A DNA stretch of 64,000 nucleotides from Heligmosomoides polygyrus polygyrus (GCA_947396885.1 OX377204.1:3410001-3474000); one strand, 5' to 3'; counted from the first letter of the stretch, positions 1-11,506 are shown. Translations and numbers: made by a program. Notes: generated by a model not told the origin, from the sequence alone.

Positions 1-147
1 TCAGACACCTGAAACGGCAAATTTTATTTTATTTCATTTATTTCCGGTCATCCTCATTTATTTCCGGTCATCCTAATAATCCAGTTCGTACGTATATAGA
101 AATGTGTATAGGTATATAAGTAGGTATGTACTATGCATATGTATGTA

Positions 148-1415
148 TTGGGTTGGTGCATAAGTTCTCGAACACTCTTGATCCCTCCTGAATTGAAAGC
201 GCATTTTCCCGCCAAATTCCTCACATGTATCAATGCGTAAATGATCGATCGATAGAGAAAGGAAAGGGCTACAAAACTGTTCCTAACATTTACTTCTGCG
301 TTATTAACGTCTGCTGTTATGGCTAAGCAATTCATCCCAATTGAGACACATATTCGGCAGGTCATGTTATTCCTGCATCAATCTGGCCTGGTCTGGCCAA
401 CGAATCGTATCGTCGCCTGAAGGAAGTTTGCAACGAGAGTGCTCCTGCTTGAAGTACTGCGTACCAGTGGTCCTCGAACTTTGCAGTTGGTGACTTCTCC
501 GTTGAAGATAATGGACGAGAAGGGCGCCAGAGGCAATGGATTTGGATGGCCTCCGAAGTAGAGTGGAAGCGGACCCATACCAAACCACTAGCGAACTATC
601 AAGCACTCTTGGTGTCAGTCACTCAACAGTCGTTTGAGGATTGAAGTCGATTGGCAAGGTGCAAAAATTGGGTCTCTGGGTACCTCACGACTTGACACAG
701 CATGACATGGATCACAGAGCCGATGTCGCTCTGTCTCTCCTTACCCTCAGACGTGCCCACGGATGGCTGGACAACCTTGTCACCGGGGATGAGAAGTGGA
801 TACTCTACTCTAATTATCACCGGCGTGCACAGTGGGTTGACGCAACTGGAGAGGCAAAGGACGTTCCGAAACCCGACCTTCACGTGAAAAAGGTGATGCT
901 ATGCATTTGGTGGAGCGTTCTTGGCGTGGAATACTGGGAGCTGCTGGACGAAGGGATAACAGTGACGGCAGAGGTTTACGTCCCAACTGAGGAAGTTGAG
1001 GGCCCACCTTCAAACCTCACGAGAAGAGCAAGTGAAGGTGTACTTTCAACACGACAACGCTAGACCGCATATTGCTAGAGCGACGGCAGCGGAGTTGGCG
1101 GTCTACCGGTGGACCGTTCTTCCACATCCACCTTACTCACCAGATCTCGCTCCTTCTGATTATTTCCAAGCCTTCAACGCTATTTGGACGGCCAGCAATT
1201 TAGGAACCGAGAGGATGTCAAGGAGGCACTGCTCCATTTTTCGAATCACAACCGGCCACGTTTTGGAGGAAAGGCATCCATGACTTACCAGCACGTTGGC
1301 GAAGGACAACTGATGTAAATGGTGGTTACTTCAAATGATTTGATATTGTTGTTCGTATGTTGTGATAATAAATATTTCATGCCTCAAATGTCCGAAAACT
1401 TATGCACCAACCTAA
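148..1415 (+). mobile_element. mariner transposon 1 (Hsmar1-like), decayed
   Basis: Terminal inverted repeats are plain: the left end starts TTGGGTTGGTGCATAAG and the right end is the complement of TTAGGTTGGTGCATAAG, with TA on both sides, as for Tc1/mariner insertions. The transposase starts at ATG 319 and is broken by stops and frameshifts in its N-terminal half. The better-preserved part runs 641-1063 and, after a shift, 996-1283. The mariner DD34D residues remain visible in VTGDEKW, HDNARPHIAR and YSPDLAPSDY. It resembles the SETMAR/Hsmar1 group, to which the hookworm element bandit belongs; assignment to bandit itself is a guess. It lies upstream of the GT31 exons, possibly in an intron. 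Confidence 0.93.
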
Positions 1416-1460
1416 TACTATATACATGTTTATATATATCCTACTATATATAAGCGAGAG

Positions 1461-1755
1461 GGCGCGTGTAGCGCAGTCGTAGGAGGCGCGACTGTCGCGT
1501 GCACCCGATACCAGGTTCCTGGTTCGAATTTCCCGCCCAGGCCAACCAAGCCTTCCATCCCTCCAGGGTCGGTGAATTAGTACCAGACTCGTCTGGGAAG
1601 GATAGAGCGCTGACTTGTTCATCGGCTGGCCACCGCAAGTCATTGTATGGCCAAATACGCATTCATGTGGCCCCCACGACATCCCGTAGAAGTAGAGTGC
1701 GCTGGCGCATCCCAGAAGGGATTGAGTAACGCCGTCCTTTATCCTTATCCTTATA
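1461..1755 (+). mobile_element. tRNA-derived SINE copy 1
   Basis: Full-length copy of the commonest repeat in the window (about 290 bp). The head has a pol III A box (TAGCGCAGTCG) and B box (GGTTCGAATTTCC); the body has the conserved blocks GACTCGTCTGGGAAGGAT and CATCGGCTGGCCACCGCAAG; the tail ends CGCCGTCCTTTATCCTTATCC. The 3' tail of short TTTATCC-type repeats is the kind expected if a LINE partner recognises it. Other copies lie near 4.1, 4.6, 28.1, 30.2, 31.7, 32.3, 41.1, 45.4, 46.8, 50.3, 51.1, 54.4, 55.6, 56.4, 57.5 and 62.3 kb. Confidence 0.92.
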
Positions 1756-2745
1756 TATAAGCGAGAACGGTCGCTTGTCTGTGGGTGATTGAGTGTGTGT
1801 TTGTTTGCACAGAAGTGCTAAAAGAGTGTGTTAGGAGGAAGTATTGGGAAGGGGGGGGGGGGGGTTGTCATCAATTGTCATCTTTTTTCGACAGGCGTCC
1901 ATGTTCAGACGACATGTCACCAATGTCGCGCAAGGGACGTTCAGGTTGAGAAGAGGTGTCACCGATGTCGCGCTAGGGGTTCCGGATTCACACGACGTGT
2001 CAACGATGTCGCGCAAAGCACGTCCGACTTGAGAAGACATGCCATCGACGTCGTTCATCAGGTGGCTGGGTTTAGAAGAGGTGTCACCGATGTAGCGAAA
2101 GGCCTTCCAGATTCCGACGACGTGTCACCGATGTCGCGCAAAGCACGTTGCGGTTGAGAACACATGTCACCGCCGTTGTTCAACAGGGGTCCGGGTTCGG
2201 AAGAGGTGTCACCGATGTTGCGCGAGGATTCCGGATTCAGACGACGTGTTACCAGTGAAGGTGGGACCAGTAATGGGGGACCGATGAAGGATGTGGTTCC
2301 AGTGAGAAGGACCGGTAAAGGGTTAACCAATAAAGTAGGAACCAGTGAAGGTGGGACCAGCAATGGGGACCGGTGGGGGGGGGGGGGAGGATCCAATGAA
2401 GGGGGAACCGGTGAAGGAGGGGAGAGAAGTCCGGTGAAGAGGGACCGGTAAAGGAGGGGGGGGGGGACCGACGAAGGGGGAGGGGGACCAGTGAAGGGTG
2501 AACCGGAAACGGGCTGACAATGAAGGGGAACCAGTGATAAGGGACCAGTTAAGGGGACCAGTGGAGGTGATGGACCTGTCTTGCCCTATTCCGCTATAGC
2601 ATTCTATATAGCAAAACCTGTTTTTTAATGAATGAGAGAAGACCTGAAAAGGAGAAGAAGACGTTCGGGGTGTTTTATTCTCCGGGTTTGGGGCGAAGCC
2701 TTAACCAAACTTTTGACGGCCGGCAGGTCGTTGAACATTTTGGAT
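1755..2745 (+). repeat. G-rich minisatellite element X, copy 1
   Basis: Starts with TATATATAAGCGAGAACGG and a GT-rich stretch, then a run of about 16 G (around 1849-1864). Next come 30-36 bp imperfect tandem units around GTGTCACCGATGTCGCGCAA (about 1905-2250), then a purine-rich minisatellite of about 14 bp units like GGACCAGTGAAGG with more G runs (about 2250-2570). It ends in a conserved block (CCCTATTCCGCTATA ... GTTCGGGGTGTTTTATTC ... GGTTTGGGGCGAAGCC). Copy 2 at 17.8-19.1 kb has the same order of parts. ORFs read through it on either strand have low-complexity proteins and are not taken as genes. The class is unknown; no Helitron-type CTRR end was found. Confidence 0.75.
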
Positions 2746-3019
2746 GTATATACATAGGAACAGGTTCTCACCCCTATGGCACTCATAGGAGTACGTATTT
2801 GCTGATATGAACGCAAACGAGAGTTTTTCTTCTGCGTTGAATACTGACCATTCCATAAAATACCTGAACAATAACGGGAAGAAAAATCCACCCTAATCCA
2901 ATGACCAACCTCAGTCCAAACGATGTTCTTGGAGACGATTTCCAGTACGTTTTTCTTGAGCGCCGTTGTCAAACGTGGTGCAGATATGAATTGAGCGTAG
3001 AATATATTCCCTTTGCGTT

Positions 3020-3185
3020 TTAGCTGAAATGAATAGTGTTTTGGGATTTTCTAAGAAAGTCTTGTACACCCGCTACAAGCTGGTCGATATATTGGATAAC
3101 ATACGCACGATTTGCCTCTCGTAGAGGGATCTCGGGTATCCTGAAAACTTCTTACGCTGATCTTGCCCAGAATTTGTCAGAAATG
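3020..3185. other. exon-like block, strand ambiguous
   Basis: Two readings compete. On the + strand, 3126-3185 reads GISGILKTSYADLAQNLSEM, which resembles the GT31 segment before the DDD motif (pattern ILxTxFxDxYxNLT) and would join in frame to the exon at 3846, but no GT follows ATG at 3185. On the - strand, 3140-3020 reads an open segment (RIPEIPLREANRAYVIQYID) behind a TTTTCAG acceptor, with a possible 46-nt intron inside. Neither reading is proven. The sequence may be a damaged upstream exon of the galactosyltransferase. Confidence 0.3.
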
Positions 3186-3845
3186 CCCTCAGTCACGTTC
3201 CTTAATCGCTTCATTTGAGTCGAAATTTGACGACAGCTGACTTCAGCTTCCCTGAGGCCTTTATTTGGGAGTGTTCTTCATTTGAAGCATCGGATCAAGG
3301 CCCATCTTACTGTAAACTACTTGTTAAGAAGAGTACTGCTTAGGCAATTAACACTTACCTGCCTTTCTGGGTCCGGATTCATCAAAGACCTGCAGCAATT
3401 TAGCGGTGAAAGCACCGCCGAAATTCCTGATGGCTCGGCTTATCAACAGGCGATATGGTGAAAAGTTTCAAGCAGCGCTATCAGGGATTTCGGCAGTATT
3501 TTTCCTGTTAAATTGCTGTAAGTGTGGATAAATCCGGCCCCTGAACGCCTTTTCTTTGACAATGGCCCTACACTTTCTGGAGAATCCAAAATGGAGTGCT
3601 TTAACGCAATCCCTTTTCATTCTTCACATTTGTGACAGATTTATGCGCATTTTTTGCTCCTATGTTTTTTTTTGCCTTGTTAAACTCCTTAGAACAATTT
3701 TCATGTTGATTGACTCCGAGATATGTATGGGAAAAATGTAATTTTAGAGTGTCCCCTGAGCTCACAGGTGATCGAACGTTAACGAAGCTCGCGGGAACCG
3801 CTTCTGCGACGAAATTTCCTAGAGGAGGGATTTGATTTGATTTAG

Positions 3846-3988
3846 ACTCTCACCGCGTTCCGCTTCGCCACTGTCGCATGCCCTGGAATCAAGGCCATCG
3901 CCAAAATTGACGTCGACGCTGGATGGAGCGTCGCACAGATGAGCGAAATAGTGGAGTCCCTTCGCGATGACAAGCTGTACTGCGGCGA
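3846..3988 (+). CDS. GT31 exon with the DxD motif
   Basis: Acceptor GATTTGATTTAG precedes 3846 and donor GTATGT follows 3988. It encodes 47 codons plus two bases. The segment KIDVDAGW at about 3903-3926 is the position where GT31 proteins carry three consecutive aspartates. The downstream part SLRDDKLYCGE fits the usual YxG segment after the DDD helix. Confidence 0.78.
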
Positions 3989-6900
3989 GTATGTGAATCA
4001 GTTTTTATGATAAGGCAAGCTCACCAACAGCTGCACTCGCATTTCAGGGGCATCAATGCAACGCCGGTTCGGGACCTGCACTCGAAATGGTGCGTTTTTA
4101 CGTTTTTTTTTTCCCGCTAAATTCAGCAAAAGAAACATGGGCGCGTGGTAGCGCAGTTCGAGGAGGTGCGGCTGTCGCGTGCACTCGTCTCCATGTTCAT
4201 GGTTGGAGTTCTGCCTGGAGCAATCAACCCTCCCATCCCTCCGGGGTCGGTGAATTGGTACCACACTTGTCTGGGAACGATATAGCGCTGACTTGATCAT
4301 CGGCTGGCCACCACAAGTCATTCTATGACCAAATATGTATGCATCCAAATGGTCTCCACGGCATCCCGCAAAAGCAGAATGCGTGGCGCATCCCAAAAGG
4401 GATTGATTTACGGTGTTCTTTATCCGTTTGTCCTTGTAATGTAGTAAAAAAGAAGAGGGAAAACATCTGCTGGTACTTAGTCACTGGCTACTCAGCTTTT
4501 TACTCTGGAAATTGGGATAAATATTCGTTTGGTTCTTTAGCCATATTAAAAAAATTTTGCATAGCGCTGTTGAGTAGTGATAATAGCGTGTTTTGTTTAT
4601 GGCAATTATTTAGATAAAGTAGAACAAACAAGGGTAAGGGATGAAGGACGGCGTTACTCAATCGCTTTTGGGATGCGCCACGCATTATACTTCTACGAAA
4701 TATCGTGGAGGCGACTTGAATGCGTTGGCCGTACATTGACTTGCGGTGGCCAGCCGATGAACAAGTCAGCGTTTTGTCCTCCTATTCACCGACCCCGGAG
4801 GGATGGAAGGCTTGGTTGGCCTGGGCGGGAAATCCGAACCAAGAACCTGGTAACAGGTGCACGCGACAGCCGGCACCTCCTCCGACTGCGCTACATGCTC
4901 ACAACGTAGAATAAATAAGTGAATGAATAATATTGTAAGTTACTTTGCAGCCAGTGGCCTTCTACTTCCTACTTCCTGGTGTCATGCTTCATTCTTCGTG
5001 AATGTTCGAGCAAATGTCAAAGATACACTTCGAGAATAGCATTCTGGTGTATTGTTCATAACTTTCAACTTACACTTGAAGTGTTGTAGTTTCAAATCAC
5101 TTAATTATGAATGGAGACCAAAATCTGAGCAACCTAGACCGTTCAGGACGGACCATTTCGCCATACAACTCGAACTCCATGGGCTAATCAATGTCATCTA
5201 TAGAGTATACCAATCTATTAGGATGTCCAGAAATTATCTGCAGAAAACTTCGCGATGTTCCAGATTTTTTCTAGAATGTTCTAAAGATTTCAACAGAAGT
5301 GCTATATAAAGACACTATCCTGCTGTATCTGCATAACATATCCAGCTCCGTCTTCCTTGCCTATTTCGCGGTACGATGGCCGAACTGTCTACCCATATTG
5401 GACACTTACTCCTTTACAAGTTTGAATCTGGACACTCCGCTGCAGAAGCCTATCGAAAATTGTGTCATGTATTTGGCTCTGAAGCTTCTTCTGTACGGTC
5501 TGTGTATAGCTGGTTCGAACGCTTCAGAAGCGGGAACAGGAGTCTCGAAGATGCGCCTCGCTCTGGTCGACCGACAACGATATCTTCGGATGAACTGAGG
5601 AAACTGGCGGAGCAGCATCCATATGTCTTGACTGTTCCCGATCCACCTCGGACAATGGACTGCGATCTCTTGGAATGGTTAAAAAGCTCGGTCAGTGGCT
5701 CCCAAACTGACTGACGACGACTGGCAAAGACGTCTGGACATATGCACTCAGCTGCACTCCCGAAGTCGCACCTTCAACTGGCTGGACACCGTCGTCACAG
5801 GAGACGAAAAAAGGGTCCTCTACGTCAACCACGCTCGTAAACGTTCGTGGTGCCAACGCGATGAAGTGCCAAAGCCTTTCGTAAAAGGTGAAATTCACGC
5901 GAGGAAAGTCATGCTGAGCGTCTGGTGGGGAGTCTATGGGATCTACCATTTCGAGCTGCTGCCTGAGAGCACGACTGTCACTGCCGAGGTCTACGCTACT
6001 CAACTACAGAGGCTGGCCAACAAGGAACAGCCCAGGCTCGACAAAGTTCGACTGCTGCACGATAACGCGCGCCCACACATCGCGAGGACGACTTCTCAGA
6101 GAATTCTGGAACTCGGATGGGAAGTTCTGCCGCATCCGCCGTACAGCCCAGATCCGGCCCCAAGTGACTACCACCTTTTTCGCTCACTTCAGCATCATCT
6201 GGAAGGGAAGCGTTATGAAGTTCGTGACCACCTCGAAAATGACCTCCTAGCTTTTTTCGCCTCCAAGTCGCCGGAATTCTACGCCAGAGGAATTTAAAGT
6301 CCTGTGGAACGTTGGTGGAGAGTAGTCGATGTCGATGGAAATTATTTGGTTGATTAATAAAATGTTGATAAAAAATTGTGTTATTTTGAAAAAATTGTCG
6401 TATTTCTGCAGATACTTTCTGGACCTAATAGAACAAAAATCTGTAAGACGGGTAACAATAGTTGAAAAGTTCATAAATTTTAGAAGAACTACATTTTTAG
6501 GTGAATATGTTTTTCTGTGAGTTTGGAGACGGCTAATTTTGGCGTGCTCATTTCAGGGCAGTTACAGTTCAAGAGTGGAGTCGCCCGACATATCCGGATT
6601 ATTGCTTCGGACTCGGATACCTTGTTCCACGCCAAGCAGCTAAGGAACTACTATCACAGATGCACAAGCTCACGTTTCTTTCGGTGATTCATTCAACTTC
6701 TGAAATTTCGGATCTGCTCCAGTAGAAGCGGCAAAGGAAAAAACGATTTGGACACACCCAGATTGATGTACCCCAGAAGGAAAATTGCAGAACACTATCC
6801 ACTCATAGGTTAGATCACAAGATAAGGTTGGAATAATTCTTTGCTGCTCAAGGAAAATTTAGTATGACTTTCTTTAAAAATTCATTTTTGTTTCATCTCC

Positions 6901-9845
6901 AAACAGATGAACACATTGCTTGAAATATTATTAAAAAATATTTTTAGGAAGAAATAAAAAACTAAAATATGATTTAAGACGCAGAATGAGAGCCCTGTTT
7001 ATACTTCGACGCTGAGCGACGCGACGCCACGTATAGTGGCCATATTGAATGAGCGGCCCGGCCGATCACTTTGGCCACATTACATGCCGTCGCGCCGCTC
7101 GGCGTCGAAGTATAAACGGGGCCTTACACTCGAGTACATCAATGCGATTTTTATTTGATTCATAGTGTAGAGGCTGCTTACATGAAGCATTATGATGATA
7201 CGTGTGTCTTTACAATTGTTTGTGTTGAATCGTTTACAGGCGTGAAGCTCGATGCAAACAGAGATTTTGCTATCGATCGAATAAAAGTCGCAACGTCTTG
7301 GACGTAGGCGTGGCGCAATTTCATTTTTGGAATTGAAAAATGGCAGTCTTCCTGCTCTTAAAAACAACTTTAAGCCATTATTTTCCTCAAAAAGCAAAAA
7401 TTTCAAAAATTTTAAATAATGTGCTCACTTAGTGGGTAAGGCTTGTGTTATAATCCCGCGGGAGCATCCGCGGAACGTCCGTACGGCGGGCGTGACGGAG
7501 CGCGGCGATTGGTCAGGTGAGGGATCTCGGCGCGATTCCCGCCCGTCCGCGGATGCTTCCCCCGGAGTATAACTCAGGCCTAAGTGAACCATGACCAAGT
7601 GGAGTCCATGACACAATCTATTCCTTGATTACATCAATTTATTGCTGTACCCATGCACTTCTGAGCAAGTTTTAATTCGCTTTTTTCTTAAAAGATCAAA
7701 ATTTTATGAAAATTTTAACAGATGGTTCACTTGCTGGGGTAGGTGTGCTAAAAAATTTCAATGTTATAATAAATCTTTCCTAGACAAAAAAGTTATTCTA
7801 ATTTCGTTATAAAATTTCGTATTTTGTGTGGAAGAAACTTTTTTGTTTGAAAAAAGTTCAGTTTGATTTCAAAAGCGTCAAACTTCCCTAGACTTAGACT
7901 TAGACGTAGTTCCTCCCATGCCGTTGGGCATATCGGGCGACGAGACTTCTCCATTGATACCTGTCTTGTGCCAACTCTTCACCTTCGTCTCTGGAAGGAT
8001 TTAGTAGTTTAAGGTCCTTTTCGAATGCTCGCCTCCATGTGTTTCTCGGATGACCGCGCGCTCTGCTACCATATTCAGGAATCCAATACATGTCTACTCG
8101 AGGAAATCGGTACTCGGTCATTCGCATTACGTGTCCTGCGAGGGGTAGACGTTTTTATGTGATTAATGCAGAAAGACTACTTGAACCTCTCCGGTTTAGG
8201 ACTTCACAGTTAGTCACACGGTCTGTATATCGTACTCTCAATATCCGTCGAAGACATCTCTGGTGTAAGACGTTTAGCTTTTTGGCGCACTTCATAGGCA
8301 TGGCCCATGTTTCACTCGCGTAGGCAACAATCGAGACTACAATTGAGTAGTAAAGCCGCAGCTTTATCTTCGACGGGATTGACGGTAAGCTCCAGATTGG
8401 ACAAGCTTTCGAAGCACAGATGCAGCCTTCACAATCCTCGTTAGTATTTCTGATTCCGCATCCCCGTCGAATGACACGGTACTTCCAAGATATGTGAACT
8501 TCTGGACAGTTCCAAGCTGTGATGACTCGACGTTGATATCTACGTTCATATCTGTTCTCCCCATGCTCATCACTTTCGATTTGTCCGGGTTTAATCGTAG
8601 TTCAATTTTCATGGCTTCGTTCGCGAGATTTATTGTCGCCTGCTGCAGTAAACCGTTGTTCTCAGCTATGATGGCTACATCGCCTGCAAAATCGAGGTCT
8701 GTTAAGCGGTGTGTCCTGCTCCACTTGATACCCGTTTCATCACCTTTCATGGATTTCCTCATAATGAAGTCCAGAACAAATTGAACAGAAGAGGGGAGAA
8801 TACACATCCTTATCTTACTCTGGTAACAACTTCGAAGAATGTCGTGTGCATTGCATTCGTTCTGACGCAACAGGAGAAATTCTTGCACAGCTTCTTAAAG
8901 ATTTCCACAAAAGGCTGGGGTACACCGTAAATCCTAGGAATTGCCATAGCGATTCACGGTGTATACTATTGAAGGCCTTCCGGAAATTCACGAAATTGGT
9001 GAGCAGTTGTTTCCGAAATTCCATGCACTGCTCGATGACATTCCGTAGGGTAAATGTCTGTTCGCTGCATGACCTAGCACCTCGGAATCCACATTGTCCT
9101 TCACGAATTCTCTCATTTATCGCGGCTCGTAGTCGATGTAGCAGAATTAAGCAGAACACCTTGCCGGGTATAGAACGCAATGCAACTCCTCGCCAGTTTC
9201 AGTTCCAAACTTGCCCAGAGGGACGTTTAACTTGATTTGAAAAGTGTGCAACTCGAGGTGAAAATGGTGTGAAATCCCTAAAATTTTACTTCAACACTTA
9301 TTCAAATTGAGCGTTATAGCTAAGTGCGGGTGCGACAAACTGACGTCCTACGTCTTACTGATGCACTATTCCTAATTTTGCAGGTTTTTTTGATTTCTTA
9401 GGAATGTTTTTACATGTTTTTTCAAGGTAGAGTGCCTTCACGACGGGTTTACCAACACGTCATTTTTTTCATTTAGTCCTTTTTGCAGAAGGACTTGCAG
9501 GATAGTTTTGGTGTTCCTTAATTGAACTGCATGTATCTTTACAGGATATTTGACTTCGTCCGAAAGTAACGCCAAATACCTCTGATGTCAGGCCTTTTAG
9601 ACATTTTTTAGAGAGGATTTTCCACTGTCCACGAGCAGTTTTGAATTCAGATGGAAGACACGTTCTTCACGGGCGTAGCAAGAGAACCTACGAATATAAC
9701 CATCGTCAACCTCGAACCGAGAATGGCACACTTTCAACGATGGCCTATCAGCAAGACGGATGTCAGTGAGATAATTTTCAATGTTGACGACGTGAATCGG
9801 TTATACTGGTTCTACATCGCGAATAAGGACTCACTTGAACATTGA
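3846..9845 (+). CDS. GT31 (beta-1,3-galactosyltransferase-like) gene, 3' part, three exons
   Basis: Joined exons 3846-3988, 6557-6683 and 9651-9845 give 155 codons including the stop, with matching phases (0, 2/1, 0) and GT/AG borders. The order of motifs is that of family GT31: CPGIKAIAKIDVDAGW (DxD metal-binding region), YPDYCFGLGYLVPR (matching the usual YPxYCxGxGYV), then MEDTFFTGVA (usual VEDVYFTG). GT31 enzymes are Golgi type II membrane proteins that transfer hexoses from UDP-sugar to glycans or glycolipids; the N-terminal membrane anchor would lie in exons upstream of those seen. The DDD motif reads D-V-D, so activity is uncertain. Its introns hold SINEs, mariner 2, MITEs and a LINE. 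The 5' end is missing from this window or buried in repeats before 3.8 kb. It is either a diverged live gene or a recent pseudogene. Confidence 0.8.
4139..4437 (+). mobile_element. SINE copy 2, in GT31 intron
   Basis: Diverged + strand copy: A box GGTAGCGCAGTTCGAGG, body GACTTGTCTGGGAACGAT altered to ACACTTGTCTGGGAACG, tail TTCTTTATCC. It lies 150 bp after the GT31 donor at 3988. Confidence 0.85.
4630..4909 (-). mobile_element. SINE copy 3, in GT31 intron
   Basis: Minus-strand copy, from the AAGGGATGAAGGACGGCG tail end to the complement of the A box (CTCCGACTGCGCTACATG). It faces copy 2, so the pair forms an inverted repeat with about 190 bp between the arms. Confidence 0.9.
5218..6428 (+). 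mobile_element. mariner transposon 2, in GT31 intron
   Basis: Left end TTAGGATGTCCAGAAATTAT and right end, complement TTAGGTCCAGAAAGTATC, are matching inverted repeats with TA outside each. The 1211-bp size is typical of mariner. The transposase reading frame inside is almost complete but frameshifted once (see separate entry). The termini and protein differ from mariner 1, so this is another lineage. Confidence 0.93.
5376..6297 (+). pseudogene. mariner transposase, one frameshift
   Basis: Starts MAELSTHIGHLLLYKFESGH, with the helix-turn-helix region VYSWFERFRSGNRSLEDAPR, then shifts frame near 5690 and continues to the stop at 6295-6297. The catalytic DD34D set is present: VTGDEK (about 5797), HDNARPHIAR (about 6058) and HPPYSPDPAPSDYHLF (about 6134). 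The total is close to the normal mariner length of about 345 residues. It is the best-preserved transposase in the window. The frameshift means this copy cannot make a full enzyme unless there is a sequencing error. Confidence 0.9.
6557..6683 (+). CDS. GT31 middle exon
   Basis: Acceptor CTCATTTCAG, donor GTGATT. The first base completes the split codon left by the preceding exon (GA+G). It then reads AVTVQEWSRPTYPDYCFGLG and continues YLVPRQAAKELLSQMHKLTF, the conserved GT31 block YPxYCxGxGYV. It begins 129 bp after the right end of mariner 2. Confidence 0.8.
6991..7124. mobile_element. foldback MITE, ATACTTCG family, copy 1
   Basis: Arms GCCCTGTTTATACTTCGACG and its complement face each other, so the whole element can fold into a hairpin. 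Relatives at 7437-7586, 13938-14115 and 43992-44109 share a terminal TTATACTTCGGCG-like core and mostly an outer AGGCCT. Confidence 0.75.
7437..7586. mobile_element. foldback MITE, ATACTTCG family, copy 2
   Basis: Palindromic and GC-rich: GGGAGCATCCGCGGA...TCCGCGGATGCTTCCC with outer TTATAATCCC/GGAGTATAA and AGGCCT. It is inserted in repeat R7 at the TTCACTTAGTGGG block, whose uninterrupted form is seen at 24.66 and 49.12 kb. Confidence 0.65.
7890..9185 (-). pseudogene. LINE reverse transcriptase fragment, minus strand
   Basis: Reading right to left, one finds IPGKVFCLILLHRLRAAINE, QCGFRGARSCSEQTFTLRN, NFRKAFNSIHRESLW, LTDLDFAGDVAIIAENNG and FTYLGSTVSFDGD, then the C-terminal GHPRNTWRRAFEKDLK and WRSLVARYAQRHGRN. 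These are non-LTR reverse transcriptase blocks; the catalytic FADD box reads FAGD. The frame is broken several times and the 5' part is missing. The 3' end is followed by short GTCTAA repeats, as in retroposed LINE ends. It lies in the last GT31 intron. Confidence 0.85.
9651..9845 (+). CDS. GT31 terminal exon
   Basis: Acceptor TTGAATTCAG is followed directly by MEDTFFTGVAREP, the conserved EDxxxTG block of GT31, and the frame ends at TGA 9843-9845 after 64 residues. No AATAAA was seen just after the stop; the closest signal-like sequence is TATATAAA near 9910. Confidence 0.8.
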   Translation: MEDTFFTGVAREPTNITIVNLEPRMAHFQRWPISKTDVSEIIFNVDDVNRLYWFYIANKDSLEH

Positions 9846-10618
9846 ATGCAATTTCGTACAAAGTTATAATGCTGTACTATTGCTGTAATTTTCGCTGATG
9901 TACTGATTGTATATAAAGGATGACTTACCATTTGTCTTTTGCTTTTGCTTGCATTTTTGAATTTTTTAATTATTTTTATTTATTTATTTATTTATATTTT
10001 TAATTAGAATGTCTGAACACTGATGATCCGCTGGTCGCGTTAGGAGGCATGCATTCCTTACACGATCTCGCCCGCCGCCCCATTCCCCTCCCGCCCTGCC
10101 CGCGCCGCCCCATTTGGACGAGTTTGCGACGCGCGAAAACCGCGCCGCGGTTTGCGTATTTCTAAATTGGCGGGATGTCGGCGAAAAACCTGACATCTGA
10201 CACGTGACGACTGGCGCGCATTCGTGGGGACGCTGGGAACCTCATACGTAGGGACCCTGGGAACCTCTAAATTGCTTCTTCCTTCACTGCGTGCTCGTAG
10301 CCAAGAGCTATTCCTACAAAAAAAACCACACTTTTGAGGCCACACTACACTCAGGCAAAGATGGCAGAAAGGCAGTCGAGCACCGAAAGCACTTCAGCAT
10401 CTATATACCGAAACATCGTCCTCATGTCCAATCTCCTCGCGAAAAACGCGGTCAACCGTCGCCGATACACACTTTCGCGTTCAGGCGTGAGTCACTAGCC
10501 GTCCCATTCGGAAGCAGTCGGACCGCGACAACTCGTCCATTTTCGTCGCGCGCTATGCGCGACGCCGGATGGGGTTCGCGCGGCGTTGGAGGCATCTTTG
10601 CCCCATCTTCAAGTCCTG
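9846..10618. other. stretch without recognised gene
   Basis: After the GT31 stop there is an AT-rich part with a TTTA run (about 9968-10000), then a GC-rich segment (10040-10620) of unknown origin. Open frames there are short and arginine-rich with no recognised motif. Confidence 0.5.
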
Positions 10619-11503
10619 GGGCCGGATTCAGAACGATTTACCGGCAGGTAAGTGCAAGATTTACCCCCCCCCCCCAATTACACGCAATTCATGAACGCGC
10701 AGCGGGAAAATCGGCAGTAAGTGTCGAGGTAAATGCTACCCCGTCGGCGCGTCGGGGAACATTTACCTTCAAGGCGAGGGTTTTGCTCCGCGGCCAATTT
10801 CTGACCCAGTGCAACCCTCCGCTGGTCAGTTGCCAGCTCTGAGCTGGCCGCCAGCCGCATAATCAATGCTCGATAGGGGGCGCCTAGTTGCCATCGCCTG
10901 CGCCGTCTTTCGCCGGACCTATGGTGAGTTGTCTGATCTTTGGTTTTCTCTATTAGTCTTGAATTCTATGGTTTTTTGGGCTCTGTGGACCACGGCGGCC
11001 CACAATGCCATTTATTGGTGTGTGATTTGCTCCCTTTAGTGGCATTGTGGGTCGGCTTGGGCCACCATGAGCCCGGTCCACCACCATGAGCGTGGGTGGA
11101 CTACGCCCGTCCGCCACCTTAGCCTCCCTTGACACATGTTGTCTATGGGGGCTACTGTGGTGGATGGCACCCATTGTTAGCCATGTAGGCCCATATTTAC
11201 AATAGCATCCTTACTGCCTAATATGCTACTACTTTCCACCCCTCCTCTCCCCCTCCCCTTACCTCACATTTCACATTTCATTTCCACTAACTACGATGCT
11301 GCCAGTGTCGGTGGCAGCGACTTCCCAGTAGCAAATGTGACTGCTTGGTTTCGCTGCTAGCTGGTGAAATTGGCCGTGAGGCAGAACTCTCGCCTTGGCC
11401 ATGAATCAGAAAAGAGAGGTAAGTTCAGGGAAAGTGGCGGGTAAATGGTCATCGAGGTAAGTGGGGGTAGAATTTACTTCCGCCCGCGTTCATGAATCCG
11501 GCC
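10619..11503. mobile_element. palindromic MITE, GGGGCCGGATTC group, core type M4
   Basis: Left end GGGCCGGATTCAGAACGATT and right end TTCATGAATCCGGCCC, with CTG at both borders. The subterminal blocks ACCGGCAGGTAAGTG and CGAGGTAAGTGGGGG suggest a foldback. The middle (about 10860-11400) is extra sequence of unknown origin. The right CTG at 11504-11506 is shared with the next MITE. Confidence 0.7.
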
Positions 11504-11506
11504 CTG

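Larger units (their letters stand above)
6840..7895. repeat. AT-rich dispersed repeat R7, copy 1, with two MITEs inside
   Basis: Shares blocks such as GCGATTTTTATTTGATT and GTCGCAACGTCTTGGACG, as well as terminal TTCAGTTTGATTTCAAAAG, with sequences near 24.2, 41.5, 44.4, 48.6 and 52.1 kb. Two foldback MITEs of the ATACTTCG type interrupt it (6991-7124 and 7437-7586). Ends are poorly defined; some copies are flanked by short tandem GTGTCCAGTTTGATTTGAAA units. No protein is recognised. Confidence 0.6.
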
